NCBI GenBank assembly: GCA_003165235.1
Contig: PLSV01000330.1
Coordinates: 2,416 to 61,005, forward strand
Length of the DNA stretch: 58,590 nucleotides
Reading direction: 5' to 3'
From: Syntrophobacteraceae bacterium
GTDB taxonomy: Bacteria > Desulfobacterota > Syntrophobacteria > Syntrophobacterales > Syntrophobacteraceae
Below, piece by piece: positions 8,801-17,346 of the stretch (positions are counted from its first letter, which is position 1; each line of letters opens with the position of its first letter). A model generated the notes under the pieces. It did not search any database, had not been told where the DNA came from, and saw nothing but the letters and a program-made list of their open reading frames with translations. Both the position numbers and the translations under genes were made by a program.

Positions 8801-9443
8801 GCCAGCGGTACAGGGGAGCATATACGTCGAGCACGCCGCCACGGCGGCTCAAATCGCCGTAATCCTCAACGAGCGATACCCGGAAGAACCCGCGCTCGAT
8901 CAGCCTTCGCATAAAACCTTCCGGGTCGGCGCTTTCTCCGGCAAGCTTGTGATCCATATTGGCGAGGAGAACCTTCGGTGGGATAAGACGCTCAATTAGA
9001 GCCAGAGCGGAGGTAACCACCACCATGGGAGAAGGCGCGGCGCGCAAAGCATAGAGGGCTTCAATCCTGCGAGCTGTTGTTTCCGCTTTTCCGAGCGCCT
9101 GGGCCTTGTGACCGGTGCGTGACGGCAAAAACCAAACCCGCCGTCCCAGTGGAGCCCCGCCGTTTTCCACCTGGCCCTTGCCTCCGAAAAGGCAAATCAT
9201 CTCGGCGAATCTCTCGGCTTCCCTGTCAGTCGGAGCGACCAGCACGAAAGGTTTTTGAATCTGCCGCATGGCCATCGAGACCAGATAGGCCAAGGCTGAA
9301 GGCTGGACGCCTCTGATAACCGCCGACTCTTCAGACTTCATCAAAAACGAGACGACCTCTCCGGATGCGGATTTAAAATCCGGTCCGGCAATTCGCTCTG
9401 CGGATAATTCAAAATGCTCTTCTCGGGACTGGGGAAATGTCAT
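5862..9443 (-). CDS. mfd: transcription-repair coupling factor
   Basis: A protein of about 1193 residues that removes RNA polymerase stalled at DNA lesions and recruits UvrABC. The order is UvrB-like N-terminal module, RNAP-interacting domain (FIVHVDHGIGVYKEL then DGDKLYVPVDKLEKVQKYMG), superfamily-2 translocase with CGDVGYGKTEVALRAA and DEEHRFG, the TRG region (RADKFGLAQIYQLRGRVGRS), and a C-terminal TRCF domain. The length is typical. An ATG at 9443 is used. A TTG at 9464 in frame (7 residues longer) is possible. It heads a minus-strand group with surA and rodZ and is divergent from selA. Confidence 0.95.
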   Translation of the reverse strand: MTFPQSREEHFELSAERIAGPDFKSASGEVVSFLMKSEESAVIRGVQPSALAYLVSMAMRQIQKPFVLVAPTDREAERFAEMICLFGGKGQVENGGAPLGRRVWFLPSRTGHKAQALGKAETTARRIEALYALRAAPSPMVVVTSALALIERLIPPKVLLANMDHKLAGESADPEGFMRRLIERGFFRVSLVEDYGDLSRRGGVLDVYAPLYRWPLRFEFFGDQLESIRLFHPVTQRSMGALEDAVILPASEIVLDVEARQRAQDAVYEDVRKDLLSPAAGNIWLERIAEGYHLDAFESVFSVFFEKTASIWEYLDRNAILVWTDAVQVRREMEGQWEKLLRTWEDGGSESEWRRRPNELYDEPEKSFEAACSFQQLLSNSLSQRQGATTVFDLGTAPHTELAAAVKAHENRERLLDPLAARLRRWIDEDVSVYLICSHKERAARIGELLKNYGIESVVSGRGFGEESFRSNLVKIIHGPLSNGFFWQAEKLAVIAEEEIFERRSRRRGQKPVAGIFLNSFQDLHQGDFIVHVDHGIGVYKELAHLNAGGAENDFLLIAYQDGDKLYVPVDKLEKVQKYMGLEGQEPEVDKLGGKSWERAKRKARESAEKMAEELLDLYATRQVGEGYSFTPPDNYFQEFETTFAFEETQDQVKAIEDVLDDMISKRPMDRLICGDVGYGKTEVALRAAFKAVMDGKQVAMLVPTTVLAEQHHESFLERFEGFPVNVASLSRFKSAAQQKEILNGLKKGSIDIVIGTHRLLQQDVVFKDLGLLIIDEEHRFGVRHKERLKKLRTSVDVLTLTATPIPRTLHMALAGIRDLSTIETPPQDRRAIETYVTNYDEFAIREAIHREINRYGQVFFVHNHVQTIQQMAARLAVLVPEARISVAHGQMRERDLERVMLDFIHKKIDVLVCTTIIESGLDIPAANTIIINRADKFGLAQIYQLRGRVGRSSEQAFAYLIIPGETLISRDAQKRLRALLDFSELGAGFKIALNDLQIRGGGAILGSSQSGHVAAIGYELYLELLEKAIKSMKGDESQAEAIETEINLPVSVFLPEDYICDTDQRLIAYKRLATLADEQSIEDLAGEWRDRYGPLPETVKSLILMAMMRLLLKRLKVVRLDGDSENFILTFAQSVDILPVISFFEKKKLNFVPESERKLRVEIWGRNFPQRILRLKRILQELHENATNCEPH

Positions 9444-9664
9444 TATTTTGCCGAAAATCCTCAAAAATTCTGGTACAAAAGAATCGGGCTAACCCCGATG
9501 GATCAAATTATATCACACATGACGCACTCTTCATCCGGAAACACAAATTGCATTTACTCTAGCAGCGCGCCATTCGCGCGTGCAACTCCCTTATTGCAGA
9601 ATGTTGCATGAATTGATATCCATCCAAAAACACCCGTGGGATACTAACATTTTCGAGGCAAACA

Positions 9665-11080
9665 ATGGGCAAAAACCAGGCCAAACAATACCTAAGGCAA
9701 ATACCGGGCGTAGATGCCGTCCTGCAAATGGAAGCTGTCCGGGTTGCGCTCTCCCGCCATCCACGCAAGCTGGTCTTGGATGCAATACGCGAGGAACTCG
9801 ATGAGACCAGAAAACAGATATTGGAGTCCCCCGGGACTCCAGCAGCAATAGATCCCTCTGAGCTTGCCCGCTCGATAGCGGAGCGCGCGGATCGACTGGC
9901 TGCTTTCACTCTGCGCCCGGTTGTAAACGCAACCGGAATAGTGATTCACACCAACCTCGGCCGCTCCCTTCTTCCAGAAGAAGCTCTCGCGAGACTTCAG
10001 ACAGTTTGCCGTGGCTACAGCAGCCTCGAATACGATCTCCACTCAGGCGAACGGGGATCCAGACACGTTCACGCCGAGGCGATCCTTCGTGAACTGACCG
10101 GCGCTCAAGCCGTCCTGGTAGTAAATAACAACGCGGGAGCGGTCTTCCTGATTCTCAACTCGCTTGCCAGGGGCCGTGAGGTTGTGGTCTCCAGAGGGCA
10201 GTTGGTCGAAATCGGGGGATCTTTTCGGATTCCGGACGTAATGAGCTCAAGCGGCGCAATACTAAGAGAGGTGGGCACGACTAATCGCACGCACCTCAAA
10301 GATTATGTGTCGGCCATTACCGACCAGACCGCCCTGCTCATGAAGGTGCATACGAGTAACTACAGGATCGTGGGCTTTACCAAAGATGTCCCGCTCAATG
10401 AACTGGCAACCTTGGGACGCGAGCGCGGGTTGCCTGTCGTGGAAGACCTCGGAAGTGGATGCTTCATCAATCTGACGCAGTTTGGACTGCACGGCGAGAT
10501 AACGGTGCAGGAGACTCTCCGGGCAGGCGCCGATCTGGTCAGCTTCAGCGGGGACAAGCTGCTCGGAGGTCCTCAGGCAGGCATCATAGTCGGCAGGAAG
10601 GATCTGATAGAAAAGTGCAGGAAAAATCCAATCACGCGCGCCCTGCGGGTTGACAAAATGACGCTGGCTGCCCTCGATGCGACCCTGAGGCTGTACAGAG
10701 ACGAACGGCAGGCCCTGGAGAAAATTCCTACTCTCACAATGATAGGCCTTTCTGCGGAAGAATTGAACGGTCGTGCCAAACAACTTGCTTCAGCCATTCA
10801 AGGGGCGGACCCGCAAGCAACGCTCCGGGTCGAGGTCCGTCGGAGCTTTTCACAGGTGGGCGGTGGTTCTCTTCCTGCCCAGGATTTGCCCACTTTTGTC
10901 GTGGCGATCCAGTCAGGCGATTTCAGTCCGAATCAAATCGAAGAATTCCTTCGCCGAAACGATCCTCCCATAATAGGGAGAATCGAATCCGATCATTTCA
11001 TTATGGACCTGCGCACCATTATGCCCCAACAAATTGAATTAATCGCACTGGCGTTCAGGCGCATAGCGGAACCACTGTAA
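9665..11080 (+). CDS. selA: L-seryl-tRNA(Sec) selenium transferase
   Basis: A 471-residue PLP enzyme that converts seryl-tRNA(Sec) to selenocysteyl-tRNA(Sec) using selenophosphate. It shows the SelA N-terminal domain (KQYLRQIPGVDAVLQ), the conserved RPVVNATGIVIHTNLGRS segment, and the PLP lysine in SFSGDKLLGGPQAG. The length matches the family. It implies that the organism makes selenoproteins. However, selB, selD and tRNA(Sec) are not in the window, although selB often follows selA. No in-window gene shows a convincing in-frame UGA selenocysteine. Confidence 0.95.
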   Translation: MGKNQAKQYLRQIPGVDAVLQMEAVRVALSRHPRKLVLDAIREELDETRKQILESPGTPAAIDPSELARSIAERADRLAAFTLRPVVNATGIVIHTNLGRSLLPEEALARLQTVCRGYSSLEYDLHSGERGSRHVHAEAILRELTGAQAVLVVNNNAGAVFLILNSLARGREVVVSRGQLVEIGGSFRIPDVMSSSGAILREVGTTNRTHLKDYVSAITDQTALLMKVHTSNYRIVGFTKDVPLNELATLGRERGLPVVEDLGSGCFINLTQFGLHGEITVQETLRAGADLVSFSGDKLLGGPQAGIIVGRKDLIEKCRKNPITRALRVDKMTLAALDATLRLYRDERQALEKIPTLTMIGLSAEELNGRAKQLASAIQGADPQATLRVEVRRSFSQVGGGSLPAQDLPTFVVAIQSGDFSPNQIEEFLRRNDPPIIGRIESDHFIMDLRTIMPQQIELIALAFRRIAEPL

Positions 11081-11113
11081 GAGCCCCCCCGGATAAAGGG
11101 GCCGGGACAGGCT

Positions 11114-11251
11114 ATGCGCGATGAACTCCATAAAACGCACAACCTCAAACAGTCTGCGCCAAATCCTCGTATGACAGACTTGTTAACAATACTAAACGAT
11201 CTTTTGGTGAAACGCTCTGGCGGACATCCCTTAGCGATGTGCTTCGCGTAG
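11114..11251 (+). CDS. possible 45-residue ORF after selA
   Basis: An ATG at 11114 opens 45 codons (MRDELHKTHNLKQSAP, then MTDLLTILNDLLVKRSGG). It has a weak GGGACAGG site 3 bases upstream. The composition is protein-like but no family is recognised. It occupies much of the 336-base selA downstream spacer. Low confidence. Confidence 0.22.
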   Translation: MRDELHKTHNLKQSAPNPRMTDLLTILNDLLVKRSGGHPLAMCFA

Positions 11252-11323
11252 CGCGGAAGGCGACCGCTCGACGTGTCTATCATCCGCTTTGGGCGTGCGC
11301 GGGATGCCTTCCAGCAAAAAAAC

Positions 11324-11361
11324 AAAACCTGCCTTCGATTTAGAATCGAATGGCAGGTTTT
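11324..11361 (-). terminator. intrinsic terminator of the 11417-11692 gene
   Basis: A perfect hairpin: AAAACCTGCC plus TTCGATT pairs with AATCGAA and GGCAGGTTTT around a TAG loop, with one unpaired T. On the minus strand the stem is followed by TTTTGTTTTTTT, a textbook U-tract. It therefore ends transcription of the lysine-rich protein gene. The stem is symmetric and may also stop selA readthrough. Confidence 0.85.
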
Positions 11362-11416
11362 GCATAGCCCTGATTTTCAACGATCTCTCAAAGAGGCGGC
11401 ATGCTCTTTCCCAAAA

Positions 11417-11692
11417 CTATTGCGTATCTTCAGGTGCGGATTCAGGTGCTTTCTTTTTCTTCTTGCTGGTTTTCTTCTTTGTGGATTTCTTTGTAGACTT
11501 CTTTGTAGCTGCCTTTTTCTTGGTCGCTTTCTTTTTCTTGGCTGGCTTCTTTTTCGCCGGCGCGGGCGCCTGCTCCTCAGTGCCAGCGGCCCCAATTGTG
11601 TCGTCAGTCCCTGCCGCAATTACAATCGGGGTTGCCACCATTGTCGCCCCAAACAGAATAGCGGTGATGAGTGATAGAACCTTGCCCTTCAT
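11417..11692 (-). CDS. small exported lysine-rich protein
   Basis: A 91-residue protein. It has a signal peptide (about 1-27, VLSLITAILFGATMVATPIVIAA), a short acidic/Ala/Pro linker, then a tail of KKx repeats (KKKPAKKKKATKKKAATKKS and onward) ending APESAPEDTQ. The tail resembles eukaryotic histone H1 C-termini and bacterial H1-like DNA-binding tails, but here it follows an export signal. Not assigned to a characterised family. A second lysine-rich exported protein lies 118 bases upstream on the same strand, so the two are probably functionally linked. Confidence 0.65.
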   Translation of the reverse strand: MKGKVLSLITAILFGATMVATPIVIAAGTDDTIGAAGTEEQAPAPAKKKPAKKKKATKKKAATKKSTKKSTKKKTSKKKKKAPESAPEDTQ

Positions 11693-11809
11693 ATCCTAAC
11701 TCTCCTTTCCTCCTGCGAAAATAACGCCGCCCCCTTGAGAGAAGGGTCAATCATTCCATTCATTTTAAGGACAAAATTTGAAATATACAAACCAAGAATT
11801 TGCTTAAAG

Positions 11810-12484
11810 TCATTTTTTATCATTTTTTTTCTTGCTATCGATTTTATTGGATTTTCTGGTTGCCTCTTTCTTCCCCGAATTCTTTTTGTCAGAACTCTTT
11901 CTTTTCTTGTTGTCGATTTTACCGGACTTTGCCGCTGAGCCTTTCTTTACGGCGCTCTTCTTCTCGGCCCCATGTTTTTTCTGAGACACTGAAGGCTTGC
12001 TCGCCTTTCTTGTGCTCTTCTCCCCAGACTTGGCGTCTTTCTTGGTCGATTTGGCGTCTTTCTTGGCTGACTTGGCGCCTTTCTTAGCTGGTTTGGCGCC
12101 TTTCTTGGTCGATTTGGCGCCTTTCTTGGTCGATTTGGCGCCTTTCTTGGCCGACTTGGCGCGCTTTTTGTCCGAACGCCCCTTCATGGATGCTTTACGC
12201 TTCCCGGATTTTTTCTTCCCGTATTTTCGCCGTTTTGATTTCTTGCCCTTCTTTTTCGAACTCTTCATCCAGCTCGACTCGGAGCCGAACGAAGGTTTGC
12301 CGTTCGTTTTCGGCTCGATAGTCGAAGGATTGTATTCGTCTTTCAAAAGGCGGCGATATTGTTCCTGGAGCTCGCGGACCTTATCGTTTACCTGGCTGTC
12401 TTCCTGTTGGGCAATGCAGCCGAATGCAAAAATGGCCGAAATTGAGACCACGACGGGCAACATGAGTATTTTACGCAATCTCAT
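11810..12484 (-). CDS. lysine-rich lipoprotein with heptad repeats
   Basis: A 224-residue protein beginning with a lipoprotein signal (VVSISAIFAFGC, Cys about 23). A short coiled-coil-like segment follows (VNDKVRELQEQYRRLLKDEY), then about 150 residues of Lys/Ser/Ala repeat. The core is a seven-residue unit of AKSTKKG type repeated about seven times (21-base DNA period, about 12025-12163). The predicted charge is extremely basic. Such a tail outside the cytoplasm could bind anionic polymers such as LPS, peptidoglycan, nucleic acid or heme debris; this is inference. No homologous family is recognised. Confidence 0.65.
   Translation of the reverse strand: MRLRKILMLPVVVSISAIFAFGCIAQQEDSQVNDKVRELQEQYRRLLKDEYNPSTIEPKTNGKPSFGSESSWMKSSKKKGKKSKRRKYGKKKSGKRKASMKGRSDKKRAKSAKKGAKSTKKGAKSTKKGAKPAKKGAKSAKKDAKSTKKDAKSGEKSTRKASKPSVSQKKHGAEKKSAVKKGSAAKSGKIDNKKRKSSDKKNSGKKEATRKSNKIDSKKKNDKK
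12025..12163 (-). repeat. 21-base tandem repeat coding AKSTKKG units
   Basis: In-frame 21-base units such as TTGGCGCCTTTCTTGGTCGA (given on the plus strand) repeat about seven times with small changes, encoding AKSTKKG, AKPAKKG and AKSAKKD variants. Repeat number is likely variable between strains by slippage. Confidence 0.7.
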
Positions 12485-12871
12485 GGAAACTCCTCTGCTC
12501 GAAACCCATTTCGGTTCCGTCGCTGGGGGATACGACCGGCTCTCGATCGTTCTGATTCAGTTTTTGGTTTCTGTTTTAGAACGGGAGGCAAATATAGCAC
12601 AACCGAAGATATTTACAACGGCTGGCTGGAGGTTTGAAAGAGCAGGCGAAACAATGATTCGCTATTTGTTAGAGCTTCTTCTGACAAATGAAAAACCCCG
12701 ATTCAGCATCTGAATTTCAAAATCGTGATTCCGTAAATCAAGCAGGTGTGCTCCATTGTCCTGAAATGATATGCTCAGAGGCAGTTTTTTTTCACTCTCG
12801 ACACTGGGGCTTCCAATGAGGAGCAACAAAGCAGGAAGACCTCATGAACCGTTTGCGGGGGGCAATATAGG

Positions 12872-13804
12872 ATGAGCGTTGCGTATATCAAGGCATATAC
12901 GAGCGGGCGGCTTAAAGAAGCACTGGGGCGAGCGTCCCGATGGATGAAGAGGTGCACCATGTGTCCGCGCATGTGCAGGGTGGAGAGGATGGCCGGCGAG
13001 ACAGGCTTTTGCAGGACGGGCAAGTTTGCAGCAGTGGCCAGTTACGGGCCGCATTACGGTGAGGAGCGGCCCCTTGTTGGCAGGAATGGCTCGGGGACTA
13101 TTTTTTTCTCGCACTGCAATCTTTTTTGTGATTTCTGCCAGAACTTGGACATAAGCCACGGTGGAGAGGGAAAGCCGGTTAGTCCGGAAGATCTGGCCGA
13201 AATCATGCTCAATCTTCAAAAAAGTGGCTGCCACAACATAAATTTTGTCACCCCCTCGCATGTCATTCAGCCGCTGCTGGAGGCGCTTTCCATAGCCGTC
13301 GAAAAGGGGCTGCACGTTCCGCTTATCTATAATTGCGGAGGATATGAGCGGGTTTCGGCGTTAAAGCTTTTAGACGGAATTGTCGATATTTATATGCCGG
13401 ACTTCAAATTCTGGGATCCTGGGGCGGCGCGTGAGCTATGTAACGCGCCGGACTACCCCGAGCGGGCGCGTGAGGCCCTTCGGGAGATGCACAGGCAGGT
13501 GGGTGACCTGGTTTTAGATGGGAGCGGTCTGGGTCAAAGGGGTGTGCTGGTGAGGCATCTGGTAATGCCAAACGGCCTTGCAGGAACGGCTGAAATTGCC
13601 GATTTCATAGCAACACGGATCTCGGCTCAGACCTACATCAACATTATGGACCAGTACCACCCCTGCGGCACGGCTCTATCGAACAGGGCGATAAACCGCA
13701 GAATCACTTCAACGGAGTTCAGGCAGGCGCTGGATGCGGCCTCAAAAGCAGGCCTGACTCGCCTGGACGACCGGTACAGGCATTGGATAACGGTGGAGTT
13801 ATAG
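12872..13804 (+). CDS. PflX-like radical SAM protein (COG1313)
   Basis: A 310-residue radical SAM enzyme. The N-terminus carries an extra cysteine set (CTMCPRMCRV, then GFCRTG), and the [4Fe-4S]/SAM motif CNLFCDFC (Cx3Cx2C) lies about residues 87-94. This combination defines the COG1313 PflX group, related to pyruvate-formate lyase activators. Its true substrate is not established. The 387-base gap before it (12485-12871) holds no gene that I can support. Confidence 0.8.
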   Translation: MSVAYIKAYTSGRLKEALGRASRWMKRCTMCPRMCRVERMAGETGFCRTGKFAAVASYGPHYGEERPLVGRNGSGTIFFSHCNLFCDFCQNLDISHGGEGKPVSPEDLAEIMLNLQKSGCHNINFVTPSHVIQPLLEALSIAVEKGLHVPLIYNCGGYERVSALKLLDGIVDIYMPDFKFWDPGAARELCNAPDYPERAREALREMHRQVGDLVLDGSGLGQRGVLVRHLVMPNGLAGTAEIADFIATRISAQTYINIMDQYHPCGTALSNRAINRRITSTEFRQALDAASKAGLTRLDDRYRHWITVEL

Positions 13805-13995
13805 GCGCATCGAATGGTCGATATCCGCTCAAGATCTTTCTTGGAAATCCGGTCTCCGGCACAATTGTTGCTTGACCGCAGGGTCTGGAATGGAACGATC
13901 TCCTGCGCCAAGCGCCTCATTCTCGACAGGAAGCGGATACTCAAGGGTCATTCCTGCGAAAGCCTCAGTCCGGCGCACCTCTCCAAGGAGAGTCC

Positions 13996-15078
13996 ATGGC
14001 TAAGATAGATGCCTTTTTCAAACTGATGAACGAACAAAAAGCCTCCGACGTGCATCTTATTTCGGGGCAGCAGCCGGTTTTGAGGATTCGAGGGGACCTG
14101 GAGCGCGTAAAATATAAAGTTCTGGACGACAACGAACTGCGCTCGATGCTCTACGAGATCACCCCGGAAGATAAGATCAAGGTATTCGAGGAAACCGGAG
14201 ACCTCGATTTCGCATACGAAATTCCAGGGCTTGCCCGTTACAGGGTGAATTTCTTCCTGCAAATAAACGGGATCGGAGCGGTATTTCGCGAGATTCCGAA
14301 CGAAATCCTCACAGTCGAGCAGCTTGGCCTCCCCCCGGTAATAAGTCGGCTGGCCCTTCTGCCTCGAGGAATCGTCATTGTGACGGGCCCGACCGGAAGC
14401 GGCAAATCTACAACGCTCGCGGCGATAATCGACGAGGTCAACCGCAAGAGAAAAGATCATGTAATAACCATCGAAGACCCTATAGAGTTTGTGCATACGA
14501 GTAAGAACTGCATTATAAATCACCGGGAGGTCGGCGCTCATACACGAACCTTTTCATCCGCGCTGAGGGCCTCTCTGCGCGAGGACCCCGACATTATCCT
14601 GGTGGGCGAAATGCGTGACCTGGAAACCATACGGCTGGCGATCGAGGCCGCAGCGACCGGCCATCTTGTTTTTTCTACGCTGCACACGCAAAGCGCGGCC
14701 AAAACGATCGACCGCATAATCGAAGTATTCCCGGTGGGCGAGCAGGCGCAGATTCGCTCCACCCTGGCCGACAGCATCCGGGCTGTGCTTTCCCAGTCCC
14801 TTTTCAAACGCATCGACATGAAGGGGCGCATTGCTGTCATGGAAGTATTGATAGCAACCCAGGCCGTGCGGGCGATGATTCGCGAATCCAAAACCCATCA
14901 GATCCAATCGGCGCTTCAGACCGGGAAGAAATACGGAATGCAGACCCTGGATGACGCAATATTCACTCACCTCAAGGCGGGTCGAATCAGCCCCAGTGAA
15001 GCCTACATGAAGTGCGTGGACAAGGAGAAATTCCGCAGCTACCTGACGGAGCCTCCCCCGGATTTTACCGAGGTGTAG
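13996..15078 (+). CDS. pilT: type IV pilus retraction ATPase PilT
   Basis: A 360-residue secretion-superfamily ATPase that powers pilus retraction. The N-terminal domain starts with the SDVHL signature (KASDVHLISG), then Walker A GPTGSGKST, the Asp box, Walker B ILVGEMRD, and the His box TGHLVFSTLHTQSA. The C-terminal AVRAMIRE matches the PilT AIRNLIRE motif. A pilU-like paralogue follows after 46 bases. The other pil genes are not in the window. Confidence 0.92.
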   Translation: MAKIDAFFKLMNEQKASDVHLISGQQPVLRIRGDLERVKYKVLDDNELRSMLYEITPEDKIKVFEETGDLDFAYEIPGLARYRVNFFLQINGIGAVFREIPNEILTVEQLGLPPVISRLALLPRGIVIVTGPTGSGKSTTLAAIIDEVNRKRKDHVITIEDPIEFVHTSKNCIINHREVGAHTRTFSSALRASLREDPDIILVGEMRDLETIRLAIEAAATGHLVFSTLHTQSAAKTIDRIIEVFPVGEQAQIRSTLADSIRAVLSQSLFKRIDMKGRIAVMEVLIATQAVRAMIRESKTHQIQSALQTGKKYGMQTLDDAIFTHLKAGRISPSEAYMKCVDKEKFRSYLTEPPPDFTEV

Positions 15079-15124
15079 GCCCCTCTGCGTCTCTTGGGGA
15101 ATGGTTGGGACGAAAGGACGATTT

Positions 15125-16297
15125 ATGAGACGGGCAGAACTGGACGACTATCTCTTGCGCATTCTGGATGAAAACCCCACCGCCTCCGACGTCAATTTCA
15201 CGGTGGGCAAGCCCCCCCAAGTCGAGGTTGACGGTCTGCTCAAACCCGCATACATGGATTTTGGCATCCGAAGGCTAACACCCTTTCACACCGAAACCAT
15301 AGCTCTGAACCTTGTCGGCGAAGACCGCCGGGGGATCCAACACCTCCTCACCACGGGGTCCTGCGACATTTCCTACTACCTCCCCGGCCGGGCGCGGTTC
15401 CGCGTCAACATATTCTCTCAGCGCGGCACCTACTCGATCGCCATGAGGCAGCTTCCAACCAAAATCCCTACGATAGAGGAACTCCAGTTACCTTCGGTCC
15501 TGAAGCAGGTAGCTGACGAAAAGTTCGGAATGGCCTTCGTGACCGGTGCGACCGGCAGCGGGAAAACGACGACCCTCGCCGCTATTTTGAACGAAGTCAA
15601 TGCCCGTCACCCTTATCACGTGGTAACCCTTGAGGACCCGGTCGAATATGTCCACCCGCAGCTCAGGGCCACCTTTAACCAGCGCGAGTTGGGCCTCGAT
15701 TTCGATACGTTTGCAAACGGGCTCCGGGCCGCCTTGCGGCAGGCGCCAAAAGTTATACTCGTCGGTGAAATGCGGGACCGTGAGACAGTGGAAATCGGTC
15801 TGAGCGCCGCCGAAACCGGCCACCTCGTTTTGAGCACCCTGCACACGACGGATGCGGGCCAGAGCGTAAATCGCATCATCGGTATGTTCGAACTCGAAGA
15901 GGAACGTCTTGTTCGAATTCGTCTGGCCGATGCGATGAAATGGATAATTTCGCAGAGGCTCCTCCCCAGGATCGGCGGCGGGCGCGTCGCAGCCTTCGAA
16001 ATAATGGGCAACAGCCTCAGAGTACAAGAGTCCATTCTGCACGGCGAAGCTGAGGGCAAGTCATTCTATGAGATGATGGAGCATGCCGAGCCTTTTGGAT
16101 GGACCACATTCGACGCCAGCATCTCGCGCCTCTACGAACAGGGAAAGATCACCGAAGAAACCGCCCTGGCATACGCCAGCAAGCGCGCCAATGTAATGAG
16201 AAGCATCGACCGGATCAAGTCGGCTCGAGGCGAAAAGACAACCAACATAGAGGGACTGAAATTAGACCGCGAATATCAAAAGACTTTCGGTTTTTGA
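15125..16297 (+). CDS. pilU: PilT/PilU-family ATPase, PilU-like
   Basis: A 390-residue second retraction-type ATPase. It has SDVNFTVGKPP in place of SDVHL, Walker A GATGSGKTT, Walker B ILVGEMRD and His box TGHLVLSTLHTTDA. It lacks a recognisable AIRNLIRE motif (SLRVQESILHGE there), which favours PilU over PilT. The ATG at 15125 follows GAAAGGA; an earlier in-frame ATG at 15101 lacks a good site. The PilU assignment is an inference from order and motif loss. It probably shares the pilT transcript. Confidence 0.8.
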   Translation: MRRAELDDYLLRILDENPTASDVNFTVGKPPQVEVDGLLKPAYMDFGIRRLTPFHTETIALNLVGEDRRGIQHLLTTGSCDISYYLPGRARFRVNIFSQRGTYSIAMRQLPTKIPTIEELQLPSVLKQVADEKFGMAFVTGATGSGKTTTLAAILNEVNARHPYHVVTLEDPVEYVHPQLRATFNQRELGLDFDTFANGLRAALRQAPKVILVGEMRDRETVEIGLSAAETGHLVLSTLHTTDAGQSVNRIIGMFELEEERLVRIRLADAMKWIISQRLLPRIGGGRVAAFEIMGNSLRVQESILHGEAEGKSFYEMMEHAEPFGWTTFDASISRLYEQGKITEETALAYASKRANVMRSIDRIKSARGEKTTNIEGLKLDREYQKTFGF

Positions 16298-16427
16298 ATT
16301 CATTGCCGCCAAAGCCTCAATAGATTCCTTATTATCTACAATAATTAAATTAGCGTATGGCGTTCGGGAGTAAAATCCCATATCATTAGCACTGTCATGG
16401 CTGAACGCTTTCGAAGGGCATGCCGCA

Positions 16428-17333
16428 ATGATAATTTCGTTTTTGAAAATCTGTTTGGTATTCGTGCTGACATTTAGCATTCAGCCCTGCTTGGCCCTGG
16501 CCCAGGGACCGATGCATGTCGCCGTCAGTATTCTTCCTCAGCGCTATTTTGTGGAGAAGATTGGAGGACAATTCGTCGAAGTTGAGGTAATGGTCCCTCC
16601 GGGGGCAACTCCGGAAACATACGAACCCAGGCCCGGGCAGATGTCTGTGCTGAGCCGGTCCAGGATTTACTTCGCCTGTGGAGTTCCGTTCGAAACCATA
16701 TGGCTCTCGAAAATCATTTCCATAAACTCAAAAATTCTGGTGATACACACCGAAAAGGATATCAAGAAAAGAGAGATCGAAGCCCATTCACATCCCGGCG
16801 AGAGCGTCAAACCGCAGAGCGGAGGCTCTCATGAAGAACCAGGCGACCCTCACATCTGGCTCTCACCGCCTCTGGTGATCCTCCAGGCCCGGGCGATCTT
16901 TGAAGCCCTTGCGGCAACCGATCCGCAGAACGGCGCCTTTTACGAGACCAATTACAAGGCATTCGTTTCCGAGTTGGTTGAATTGGACCTTTACCTTTCC
17001 CGCCTGTTTGGGGCAGGGGCGAAATCGGGCTCGTTCATGGTTTTTCATCCCGCCTGGGGCTACTTTGCCGACGCGTACGGGCTCAAGCAGGCGGCGGTGG
17101 AAGTGGAAGGAAAGGAGCCAAAGGCAAGAGAGCTTGATGAGTTCATAAAACGCGCTCGCGAGCTTGGAGCAAAAGCCATATTCGTTCAGCCGCAATATTC
17201 GCCCAAGCCCGCCCAGATCATAGCCGACGCGGTTGGGGGCACGCTGGTCCAGGCTGACGACCTGGCGCCCGACTGGGAAAAAAACCTCCTGCAGGTGGCC
17301 TGGCAAATTTCAGCCGCTCTTGGCAGGCAATAG
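16428..17333 (+). CDS. znuA: zinc ABC transporter substrate-binding protein
   Basis: A 301-residue periplasmic cluster-9 metal binder. It has a signal peptide (about 1-25), the first metal-side region VAVSILPQRYFVEKIGG, a short His/Glu-rich loop (EAHSHPGE, then GGSHEEPGDPH) typical of zinc-specific ZnuA, and the conserved DPHIWLSP. The loop is short compared with E. coli. znuC and znuB follow immediately, which supports zinc import, although manganese cannot be excluded. A GAAGGG site precedes the ATG. No clear Zur box was identified. Confidence 0.88.
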   Translation: MIISFLKICLVFVLTFSIQPCLALAQGPMHVAVSILPQRYFVEKIGGQFVEVEVMVPPGATPETYEPRPGQMSVLSRSRIYFACGVPFETIWLSKIISINSKILVIHTEKDIKKREIEAHSHPGESVKPQSGGSHEEPGDPHIWLSPPLVILQARAIFEALAATDPQNGAFYETNYKAFVSELVELDLYLSRLFGAGAKSGSFMVFHPAWGYFADAYGLKQAAVEVEGKEPKARELDEFIKRARELGAKAIFVQPQYSPKPAQIIADAVGGTLVQADDLAPDWEKNLLQVAWQISAALGRQ

Positions 17334-17346
17334 GGAGAGATCGAAT

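Noticed and set aside
11997-12713. Plus-strand frame with many Phe/Leu repeats
   Set aside because: It is the complement of the lysine-rich repeat gene; the LAxFL pattern is a direct by-product of the 21-base repeat.
16262-16480. Small minus-strand frame between pilU and znuA
   Set aside because: It overlaps both genes' ends, has no ribosome site or recognised domain, and is likely chance.
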